DNA from: Caenorhabditis elegans
Taxonomy: Eukaryota > Nematoda > Chromadorea > Rhabditida > Rhabditidae
DNA: 64,000 nt
Reading direction: 5' to 3'
NCBI RefSeq assembly: GCF_000002985.6
Contig: NC_003281.10
Span: forward strand, 6,820,001 to 6,884,000
Program-made: the position numbers and the translations under genes
The notes under the pieces: model-generated
What the model saw: the letters and a program-made list of their open reading frames with translations, nothing else
Database searches by the model: none
What the model was told of the DNA's origin: nothing
Shown here: piece after piece, positions 12,901-24,900 of the stretch
Position numbering within the stretch: the first letter of the stretch is position 1
Layout: each line of letters opens with the position of its first letter

Positions 12901-15900
12901 TGAAATGAAATGCAAATTGAATGATGTTGGGCAGGGAAGGCGTCGCGGTAAAATTGAGAAGGTGACAAAAAGTGGTAGGGTTATTTGGAATTTGCATAGA
13001 AGCAAGAAACAAATCAGAGGTTTATAGTACCGGATTTGATGGGAAAGATGTCAGAAATATTGACGAAGGTTCTGTCGCTTCAACACCACCCTCATGCTAG
13101 AATAAACGACAGAACTCGTATTCCATGTTCATTTCCATGGGCACCATAAAGTTCCGATGTCATCAATCGTAACAAAAAAGCGGAGCCGGTGTTGTTAGAG
13201 GAACACGTCAAGTTTTGATGCGCCGCAGAACAGACAACATGAAATTTCGGCAAAAGTCCGATTGTGAGATACGGATTTTAGGCTGTTCCATAGTGTTCCC
13301 TGTAGGCAGGCACTTCAAAAGTGTACCTAGAGCGTTTTGCATGCCTGCCAACGTTACAAAACTTACTTTTTTATTTTTTAAAGATTACTTCAAATCCAAA
13401 AATAACTTTCAATCAGTTATCTCTCGAAAGTTCCACCTAATAACTTTCAAATGTATACTTTCAACGTTGCTTATATTTTCGAAGGTCCTCATGTCCGTTT
13501 CAACATCATCTCATTTTTCGGTGCTTCTGGGTTTCAAGTGTTTCTTCTAGGTTCTCATTACTAGTACCACCCGCAGTGGTCGTCAAAAAGCATTTTGTTT
13601 TGTCTCTTTTTCTTTCCTCCTTCTTCTTTTCTCGGTTTCCTCCAATTTCTTGTATGTTTCATTCGAACCAAAAAACTGGGCGAAAGATAGGAGGCGTGGT
13701 CTTTTCCCTTTCGTCGCCTCTGGGAATGTTGTTCTTTTCCAATTCAGCATACACGTATCTCGTTGACGTCCACTCCTCTCAAGCTCCGCCCATTTTATGC
13801 GAGCTTCCTCTCAACTCCACGAATTGAAGGTATTTCGATGAGATTTCTACTATGATGTTTCTGAAAAACTATATACTCTGAAATTTTAAATATTTCAAAA
13901 AACAATGAATGATTCTCATTATGATGAGCCGGTGTACTATGCATCAACATCATTGTATGGGAGCCGGCAGACCCGGCCGTTCCGGAATTCGATGACCTAT
14001 CGGATATCACCGCCACATTATGCGTACTGTAGTACTCCTATCGGCCCTCCTCCGCCGCCACCTAGAGAATCAGTGATGATGACTTCGGATGATGAAAGTG
14101 AGCATTTTAGGAACTTCATTACATTCTTAAATAACCTCTCAAAATATTTTTTCAAACCTAAAGCCTGGAAATTCCTGCCTGATATTATATAGTTATTGTA
14201 CCTAAACCATTTCCATATTTATTTAATGTTTCAACTTTCAGTACGAACCACATCATCAACCCTCTCACCAGCATCTGGACAACGTTATTTGGACCAGTGA
14301 GTTTTTTTTTGTCCAGCCGTTGTTCCATTCTTCTTTTCTCCCGTCTCCCGTTATTTTTTCACAAGTGCATTTTTACTAGATTAACTTTCCTTTTTTGGTT
14401 TTCATAAGAAAGAAGTAGAAAAAAAGCAAAAAAGTTGCCGAAACTAATGGGATCCGGAATTTTGCGTCAATGGACAGAACATGTCATTGAATCCGGAAAC
14501 GGCGCTGCACCAAATGTTGCTCAGTGGAGCAAGGTATCCTCAAGTATTCCCCGGTAACCCATAAGATTTGGATTCACATTAGAAATGTGCTCAGGTGCCA
14601 CCGGTGACTTTAGTTGCTGCCTCAACATTATTGTGAAAAGATGGCCGAGGCAAAACAGGCGATAGCGGCGAGAAGTCATCAATGATTCATCAGATGAGAA
14701 TTCGAATGGGTTTCTTTCACACGGGAGCAAGCGAAGAGAGCACTAGGACTTGGTAACATTGAAAAAAGAGAAACAAAAATAGAAGTAGTAATCGAGGGTT
14801 TCATGGGAAAATATGTATAGGAATCTGAATGTGATACTAATTTTGACACGGATTTGAAAAGGGTGCATAGCAGTTGGGTCTTGCCGCAACAACGTTGTAA
14901 CTGATGATTTTCGGTAGTAGGAATTCTAAAGGAAATGTGAAGCATGTTTTTCAAAATGTTGACATTTCCTTTTTTCACAGATTCATTTTGAAAAAGAAAG
15001 TTTTTTGATGTGCTCAAAAATATACATATAATGAAGAAAAATATCATCATTAAATTTTAAAACTGTTTAATTGCCTTGAGGATGACCCACAAGTGAATTT
15101 ATTATTTTTTTTTTTAGTTTCTCAATATATTTTGTGAAAAGGGATAAATGAAAATAAGACAAATTTAATAAGTCTGATTTTCAATTAATTAATTTCCAAC
15201 ACAATTTCCTTTTTAGTTATCTTATGTTTCTTTTCCGTTCAACTTTGATTGTTTTTCCTGTAAACCCGGCAACCATATGTCTCTTAGTTTAGCAAATAGT
15301 AACTAGAAAACGTTCAGAAACTCGTCGTCTACATGAATATGCTAACCACCGCAACCACCAAACTCGGAGAATAATTCATTATTTTCCGCTCGTTTTGAGT
15401 TTTTCGCTTTTGATGATGAGTAGATATTCTATACTTTTCTCGGGATTAAAAATGTTGGAAAGGGGGTCAAAGAGGTAGTATCAATTAGTTGAGCACCTGT
15501 CCCTTTTTGGTGAACATGCGGTAATGGGGGCCTAGACTAGTTAGTAGTTATAGGTCACAGTAACCTAGAAAAATCTACCTTTTTTAAATTTTTAATAGAC
15601 ATTTTATTAGCCGACTATTGTTCCTTTCTTCACCGCTATTACTTATAATACTACTGCAAAAGCAACTAGTTAACCTTCTTGTTCTTCTTTCTTTCCATGA
15701 ACGGAAAGCTCTAGTGCTCCGGAGAAGATTAATTTTGTGTCAAAGTCGTCGCCGCCGTCGTGCTCAATTCGAAAGAAAAGCGAATCTTTTAAAAGTTACT
15801 CTCTTCTTTCAGGATTTTATTTTCTCTGAACCTCCAAAAGAGCATAATCTTCCATCCGAAAGTGTTCTAATTGAAATCCTTGTCTCGCACACTTCTTACG

Positions 15901-18900
15901 CGTGAACATTGCACACATTTGCAGTGCTTACGCTGCTCAATTAGCGTCATTTCGAGGTGGTGGTGCTGCTCCTTCTGAAGACGTTTGGTTTGGTAAACGG
16001 AAAATCATAACATTTGTCTCCGAGAAGTATACACGGAGCAAAGTGAGAAAACGCGCCAAAGCGTATGTAATTATTCTAATGCGAAAGGAGGCAGAAGCCT
16101 GTGAGAGTCAAACTGAACGGAACTTGAAGAAACTCAACTGAACTTTAAGGGATTATTGAAAATTTGTAAGCTCTGAATATGTACTGAAAAGAGGAATGTA
16201 ATAAAATTATTTTGAGTCAAAGTTTTAACATTTTCGATTGATACAAGAAAAAAAAATGAAAATTCGAAAAACAACAATTTGAACTCATTTAAAATCCAAT
16301 TTGAAACGGTTCAACCGTAGTTTTGAAAAAAATGAATGAAAAGAGAAGAAACTCACCAATCACAAAAATTTCAAAATAACATCCGCCAAAATATTGACCT
16401 TTTTTAATTGTTTTTAAATACATTTTGAACGTCGATAGCAACACAAAAATTGAAAAAAAAGCACTAAACCAGTTTTTTTGAAATCTAAATTTCAATAAAT
16501 TAGCAATTTTTGTCACCAATTCTAAAACGGTGCGAGAGATTTCTCTTCGTTTACATCGGTTCATGTGTCATTATTCTCTAACACAGTTTTTTTTCTGGAG
16601 TGGCATACAATTTTTGCTTGAAAAAAACTTTTCAAAATGTGCTCCTTTTGAAGACGAGCACCCAGCCTAATTGTTTCCCGGAATTGTATTTCTTGTTAAG
16701 GGGTACGCCGTGCTTCTTCAATAGAAAAGTGTCAAAAAAGTGGCGAAAAGATGTACTAACGAGTAGGCTAGTAGCCCTCCGCGCGAAAAGATGTGTGAAA
16801 AGCGGCGCCGCAACATTTTTGCCTATACTTATTCGATTCGCTCATCTTTTATGCTCGGACTAGGAGGTCGACCTCACCACATACCAATATTCGAAACAAT
16901 TCATCGTCCTAGAAAAGAAATGAAATTAGGTTGAGCTGCCAAGTTTAGAGCCCCCGGTCTATTTTGCCAGTGCTCTACAAATTGCCGTCTCCTCATAAAG
17001 TTTTATTACACCCCAAAACCGACGCCACCGTTGGAGTCCTGGTGGCGGAGGGAAAGAAGGAATAGAGGAGAAGAAGCAAAAGCAGAAGGGTACGCAAATT
17101 GGACCCATTCCATCCATTGGCTTTCTCTTGCATTTTCTAACATTCAACAATTTTGTATTGAACAATTTTCCGTTGCTTTGAATATTCCAACAAGAATATA
17201 CCGTATTTAACTTCCAATTGTTAAACTTTGGCAGCTCGGATCTCGGTTTTCTTTAGTTTTTTGAAACAATTGTTAACTATCAGAATGTTTATAACTCATT
17301 TGTCTATAAGTTTTTAGTTGACTTTTTTATCTTTGAAAAACCCAAAACAGAAGATGAAGTGGAACAACTAAATTTAATACTAGTAGAAAAAAACACGGTA
17401 CTTTTCATCTTCCATCATCTCGACATTCTCTCATATACATATGTAGCTCATTTGTATTATTAATTAGCTGCAATCACCATTTGATCCTTCTCTCCCTCTT
17501 CTCATCATTGTTCGAGGCTTATGACGTAACAATAAGCGATACATACATACATCTTGAGAATTATATGCTTTTTTTCTGACACCATCCTTCTGACACCATC
17601 TTCCTCTTGTTGTTTATTTTGTTGGGGGTTGTGCACAAAGTCAAGGGCTTGCTGAAGATGTGCACAAATTTGACTAATTAATCAGATTCACACTTTTGTA
17701 TACACAATCGTATAAGATTTTCAAGTACTTCATCAGAATTTTGGTTGCAAAATATGAACATTTTCCCCCGGTTTCTCGAAAATAACCAATGCATTCCCCA
17801 ATATGTTGTCATACGGTAGTTGATAAACATGTCATCTGTGGTTTGACAGATTATTATCTCAGATCATCTGGAGCATTCTCTCCCAGCCGGTCAAGTTTAT
17901 GGAGGACAGGTAGTGTAGATAAGGATCAGGTTCTCAATGAGCATGGAGTGCTCTTTTTTTTTGTCTCCGGTAGTAGATCCTCACAATATTAAATGGTTTT
18001 TTTCCCTGATTCTTCCACGTAGGCATACTTATCTATCAGCCTATAAGGAATACGTACTTCAGAAATGTGCTAGGCCTACTTTTCCGTTAAGAACTTCAGA
18101 GTCAAGATTGATAGGTAATAAAGTTCTAAACTCCATTGTGTTTATTGAAAAATAATTTTATTTCCAATTTCCTAGAAAGATGAAGCATATGCCAATATCT
18201 TCCTTTCTCGTAGTACTCTCCAACATGCAAACATAAGAACGCCCTTTCTCTCTCTCCCTATGCCCTTACATAACCATAATGCGATCATCTTATGGGTCTC
18301 TGGACTATGTCTGTCTTCGCTGTTCACTTCATTTTATGTTTAACAAAATATATCTTTTGCAGACCTCATACGTCTGGAGGAGCACCGAACCCAACGTATT
18401 CGGATGCATCTACCACTTTGCTGAAATACCCACTCGCAGCCGGAACTAATCAGAATAGAAGGTGAACACTTTTTCTAGGCTTTTATTAAAAATTGTCTCC
18501 AAAGTAATAATTACAATTTTTCAGAAGGCAGCAAGTTGGCACTATGAACAATGGTGATCCGGTGGCTGGTGGTCCCATGGCTTTATCGAAAAAGAAGAAA
18601 AAGTTTGACGACGATAGCGACACGTGCTCCAGATGGCCATCCAAATGGAATATTTTGCTAGCCGCCGCGCTTCTTGTTGCACTTTTTGTTATTTGTATTT
18701 TGCTTTGTTAGTTTTTTTTTTAATCCAAATTTTTCTAAATCAAAAAAATACCAAAATTTACACTTGAAATTTGAATAAGCTTATTTAAATTTTCCAGTCC
18801 GTGCTCCAAACTACGTGTACACCCAACCTGCTCCCTCATCAGACGCCACATCATCAGCTGCCGCCGCCGCCAGTCGATATCAAGATCTTGGTCTTCGAGC

Positions 18901-21900
18901 CCTTCCGCCAGCAATTAGTCTTGGTGAAAGAGTCGACGTGGAATTTTTTCCAAAGTCTATGGCAACAACGTAAGATTTCATTAACAAATTAAGTTAAGTT
19001 TTTCTATTTTTATATTCCAGAGAGCTCACCGTTACTAAGCCTTCACGGATCCGATTCAATGCAACAGTTGGATCAGGTGCTCAGCTGGTTCTTCTAATGA
19101 GTGCTGGAGTTCACCCCAGTCTGAGTCTCCATGATGCACTTTTTCCAATTCGTGCTGACAGGATTCGTGACTCAAAAAGCCCTACTCATATTGTAGAAGA
19201 ATTTGGGTCACGAAGTCGACGTAGCCTCGGAGCTTCATCGTCTCGACATCGAAACATTGAAATTCTGTCCCCACGAAGTGCCACGTTTGAACAATTCGTT
19301 CTTGAAGGACGTCACTATCTGACATTTATCAACGAACGAAGCCGAGTTGAACCAATTTCATTCGTTGCCGAAGAACTTCAACGCCCAACAACTCCTCCGA
19401 AAACTTCCTCATCTGGAACCTCAGGAGCAAAAGAGCATCCATTAGCATCAGTTCTTGTATGTGAATCCAACTGTAATCAACGTGGAGAATGTGTTCATGG
19501 AAAGTGTCATTGTGCTCCTGGTTTCACGGGCCGAACTTGCGATGAAGCTGTATGTCCAGTCGTTTGCAGTGGAAATGGAGTCTTCTCTGGTGGAATTTGC
19601 GTTTGCAAGTCTGGATTCAAAGGAAAGGAATGTGAGATGCGGCACAATTGGTGTGAAGTAGCAGACTGTAATGGAAGGGGACGATGTGACACTGACGGAA
19701 GATGCCGTTGTAATCCTGGATGGACTGGTGAAGCTTGCGAGCTTCGTGCATGTCCACATGCATCGTGCCACGATCGAGGTGTTTGTGTGAATGGAACATG
19801 CTATTGTATGGATGGATGGAGAGGAAATGATTGTTCAGTTTTTGCTGATGCAATTGTACATGTCCCACAAGCACAGTCTCCACCGAGAAGAGGTCAAGAG
19901 CCAACGGAATCATCTAAAACTCGGAAGGCTCAAGTGAAACCGACTCCAACTTCTGAGAAGAAGAAAGAAAGCCGAGAGCTTCAAAAACCAATAATTGCCA
20001 CAGTTCAAGTTCCTACAGAATCAAGCCATCCGTGCTCAGCTCATGGTCAACTGATTGATGACATATGTCAGTGTGAGTCAGGTTGGGATTCGGTAGACTG
20101 TTCTCAACAAGCATGTCAATGTGTTAATGGAGACTGTCTTGATGATGGATCATGTCAATGTTGGAAAGGATGGAGAGGATCTAACTGCACAGATAAGAAA
20201 TGTGCGATTGGATGTGAAGATCGTGGAAAATGTGCATCGGATGGATCATGTAAATGTTCTTCTGGTTGGAATGGAGAAAACTGCGCCATTGGTAAATTAA
20301 AAATTTACTTAATTTAATATCAAAATTATTTATAAATTTCCAGATGGATGTCCAAATCAGTGTTCCGGAAAAGGCGAATGTGGGATGGATCGTCGTTCTT
20401 CCGAATGGTCATGTCGTTGTCAAGCTGGATCTACTGGTGTTGACTGTTCCGTTTCCGTTGAAATGCATTGTGATGATGGACTTGATAACGACTCTGATGG
20501 TCTTATCGATTGTGATGATCCGGAATGTTGCTCATCGTCATCTTGCTCTTCTGAATCTGTATGTTCTACCGCAGCATCTCCCATCGAAGTTCTGATGCGG
20601 ATGCCACCAATATTCAATGCAAACTTTGCTCAAAGAGTTGGATTTTTGATAATGGAAAAGTCAGTGCAAAGCTATACGGATTCATCTCAGTTCAATGAGA
20701 ACTTGATTTCTGTGATTAGAGGACGTGTTATGTGGGGTGGATCTCCAACAGGTTCGGACGATCTTTCCACATATTCCAATAAATCTACAGTTCCACTTGT
20801 CGGAGTCCGTGTCTCGGATGCAGCTCATCCACTTTACGGATTCACCTTGACAAGAGAAGATGGATATTTTGATCTTACTGTCAATGGAGCACGAAGTGTC
20901 ACTCTTCAATTTCTGCGAACACAATTCCAGTCTGTCAAGAAGAGCGTTTTTGTTTCTCCCCGTCAAATTATTCACATTGATGACATCGTGCTCTATCGTC
21001 AATCTGGAGGATCACCACCTGCAATATCAATGGCACCGGCACGCGCAAAATGCTCGCCAACGTTGAGAAGAATTCCAGATGTTGTATTGATTTCTAACTG
21101 GCAGTACACATCTGATGGAATTGAAACTGACGAAACCTCTGATTCTTCTCGAATTGTCGTTGATTCTAGATCAATCTTCGAGTCATTGCCAATTCAAGGA
21201 ACTGATGTTCGACTTGTATATGATTCTGCAAGATCACCAGCTGCTCCATCAACAATGCTCATAGGATTATTGTATGATCGAGTCGACAAGGAGCTGCGCA
21301 AAGTTCATATCAATATTCGGATTGCCGGACGGCGGTTTGATAGAGTTCTGGCTCCGCGTACCAATCTCACTTATGTATTTGCCTGGGATAAAATGAATGC
21401 CTACCGTCAAAGCGAATCAGGATTAGTTCCAGTAACAGTTCGAGTTGGATATGAATACCAAGGATGTGATAGAACAAGTGAAAGGGTATGGCAAACAAGA
21501 AGAAGTCAAATGATGGGAGCAACTGCTAGAAAAATGATTGGAACAATGTGGACTCTTGATATACATCATCATTTGGATATTGTTAATAGTGAGTAACACT
21601 TATTTCATATTTTTATAAACTTAAATTGTTTTCAGATGTCGTCGAGATGGGAAATGGTGGATACCGTTTAATCACTGAAAGTGAGCCACGTGTCTCAACA
21701 TTTGCAGGACTTGATGGCGTGAAACGAGATGTGGAATGCTTGAAATGTGAAGGAAAAGTCGACTCAATTTCTCTCTTCCGCCCAACTACAGTAGTTTATG
21801 CTCAAGATGGAAGCCTAATTATTGGAGATCACAATATGATTAGAAGAGTTTCACAGGACGGTCAAGTCTCAACGATTCTAACATTGGGATTGGCAGATAC

Positions 21901-24900
21901 TTCACATTCGTACTATATCGCGGTGTCACCGGTAGATGGTACAATTGCCATTTCACTGCCACTTCATAAACAAGTGTGGAGGATTTCTAGTCTTGAACCA
22001 CAAGATTCTCGAAACAACTATGATGTACTGGCTGGAGACGGAACTGTTTGTGCTTCTGCAGTCGACTCGTGTGGTGATGGAGCACTTGCACAGAATGCCC
22101 AACTCATTTTCCCCAAGGGAATTTCTTTTGATAAAATGGGAAATTTATACTGTAAGTTGGACTTTATATTTATTTTTATTTTCAAACCTCAATCGTTTTC
22201 CAGTGGCTGATAGTCGTCGCATTCGAGTCATCGACACTACCGGACATATCCGATCAATTGGAGAAACAACACCAGATCAGCATCCGATCAGAACTTGTGC
22301 TCAAATTACAAAACTTGTCGATCTTCAAATGGAATGGCCAACATCTCTGACAATTGACCCCATAACTGGATCTGTATTAGTTCTCGACACAAATGTTGTC
22401 TATGAAATTGACGTTGTGCATGATGTAGTTACAATTGCTCTTGGCTCACCGACCACTTGTGATCTTGCCAATGCAACTTCCTCGGCTTCAGCCAAATCAC
22501 TTGATCATCGTCGTCACTTGATTCAGAATGCTCGTGACATCACTGTAGGAACGGATGGAGCTATTTATGTTGTTGAATCTGATGGAAGACGGCTAAATCA
22601 AGTTCGAAAACTCAGCTCCGATCGTTCTACATTCTCCATTCTCACCGGTGGAAAGAGCCCATGCTCTTGTGATGTGGCAGCTTGTGGATGTGACGATGCA
22701 GTTTCCCTCCGTGATGTTGCAGCATCTCAAGCTCATTTGAGCTCTCCTTACGCGGTCTGTGTTTCTCCTTCTGGTGACGTCATTATCGCTGATTCTGGAA
22801 ACTCTAAAATTAAGAAAGTATCGGCCCGTATGGCAAAATACGATGGACGTTCTCGAACTTATGAAGTAACTGATGCTGAGCGTCAGGAAAAATACACATT
22901 CAACCGTCATGGACAACATTCTTCTACCGTATCTCTTATCACTGGACGCACCTTTTTCAACTTCAGCTATCAAGTTGACTCGCCAATATCTATGATTTCT
23001 GAGATCAGAGCAGCATCTGGAGTTGTTCTTCGTGTTCTGAAACGAAATGATTCACTCTTCGATTTGGAAACTACCCTCGGCCAAAGAACTACATTGACCA
23101 TGTCAGCATATGATGGAACTTTGGAGCAAGTGTCCAAGAGAGATTCTGCAACTTCAAGAGACGCAACAAAACTGTTTTACAAGAAAGGATTGTTGACTTC
23201 GAGAATAGATGTAGCTACTGCAGTTGGATTTGAATATGATGAATATGGAAGAGCTATTGGTCTGAAACGTGATAGGGAATATTGGAGACTCGGAGAGGAA
23301 ACGGTGAGGCTTCGGGTTTTTTAAAACCTATTTTGTAAAAATAGTGTTGACTGTTGAACTTTTTAGATTTCTATGGGATCAGTGAACACTGAAGTACTTC
23401 TCAACGGACAACGCTTCCAACAAGTTCGGCTCGGTGAAGGAAATCTTGCAGTTCATTCCACAAATGGTGCAACTACTCGCCTAATTAGCCTGCGCAATGA
23501 AGGATACTCATTGGCATCACCACTTGGTACATCAACACTTTACGACAAAAGCTCAAGTATACCGGATAGTAACGGGGAGCCATTGATATCACGTCGAAGA
23601 ACCAAAGTTCCTGCAATCGGAAACCCACAAAGAAGAGAACTGACAACTCGATGGGACTGGAGACACGTGGCTCGTCGTGGTGATGATTCGGATGGCAGTT
23701 TGGGAAGACGAAAAGTGGCGGAGGTCCGGTTTCGACCGAGGGTTCGTGTCGGATGATGAGAAGAGTTGATTCAGAATAACATCTAACCCAATAGAAAAAG
23801 TGTGAAATTATGTGTGTTGTGTTTAACATTAACAATTTAGATTTCGGAAACCATGATTTTCTTCAAATATAATCACACACTCATAGACTTTTAGTGATCT
23901 TCTCACCCGACCTAACCCGATGGTTTTCAAATGTTTCTTGATTCACTCCAATAACAATTCTCGTTACAGATTAACGGTGTGAACATGTTCTCAATGGAAT
24001 ATGATGTTAAATCGAACCAAGATACTCTTCGTCTTGGCTCAACAACTGATGATGCTCAAGCTCTTCTCTTTATCGACTACACTTCATCTGGACGCATTCG
24101 TCGCATTTCTGCCCCAGAAGATTCTCAAATGGCTGAGATGAATATCACTTGGGATGGAGCTGGAAGAAAATCTGAAGTTACTTGGGGATCTTGGAAGATT
24201 CGTCTTACTTATGACAATTCAAACCGTCTTACTGAGCATGCTATTGATGGAGCAAGAGTTCCAATTAAAATGAGCTATGCAGGAGCTTCCAGGAGACCGA
24301 ATGAGATTCAACATGACGGAGCCAAATGGAACATTCAGTACGATAACTATGATAGAATCAAGGAAGTTATCAGTAAATCTCAAGAGGCTACATCATTCTC
24401 TTCAATTGCGCTTGGTGGGGATGAATGGGTCCTGAAACGAAGAACCTCGTTAAACTCCAAGCCATCACTTGTTAGATTGAGTAGAGAAGGGAAAGTTCTA
24501 GAGTCGACAACACCTGATGAAAATCATTATTGGCTTGAGAGAAAAGACCCTATTACTGGAAGAACTACTGAGATATTGAATGACGAAGAGACTACTGTAG
24601 TGACATGCTGGTCTCCAGAAGGTGCACCAATGTGTTCTCGGAGCAGGAACCTCCAAGAAAATACAACAATGCAAGGACACCTGGTTGCTAGGAAAAGCGT
24701 AACAATAATGACACCAACATCTTCAGAGCCTTCCATAACTTCATCGTTCACTTATGAATACGACGACATGCTGCGCGTTACCACAATTCAGCCAGTTATC
24801 GAACAATCCGTACTTGAATCTATTCAACTGTCTTACGATGAACGTCGCGGACATGTTGCAGCAATCAATGGATTCAAATGGGCGCGCGATGCATCGACTT

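Noticed and set aside
13300..13360. GGCAGGCA ... TGCCTGCC inverted arms, with similar TGCCTAC/GTAGGC runs near 6715, 61510 and 63040
   Set aside because: Too short and degenerate to define an element by eye. Probably dispersed repeat remnants, and not individually supportable.
15618..16141. Overlapping plus-strand open frames in the ten-1 intron, one with an Arg-rich run
   Set aside because: No splice site joins them in phase with ten-1, and no domain or coding bias is visible.
19448..19913. Long antisense frames inside the EGF region of ten-1
   Set aside because: They are shadows of the highly biased Cys/Gly codons of the teneurin frame.
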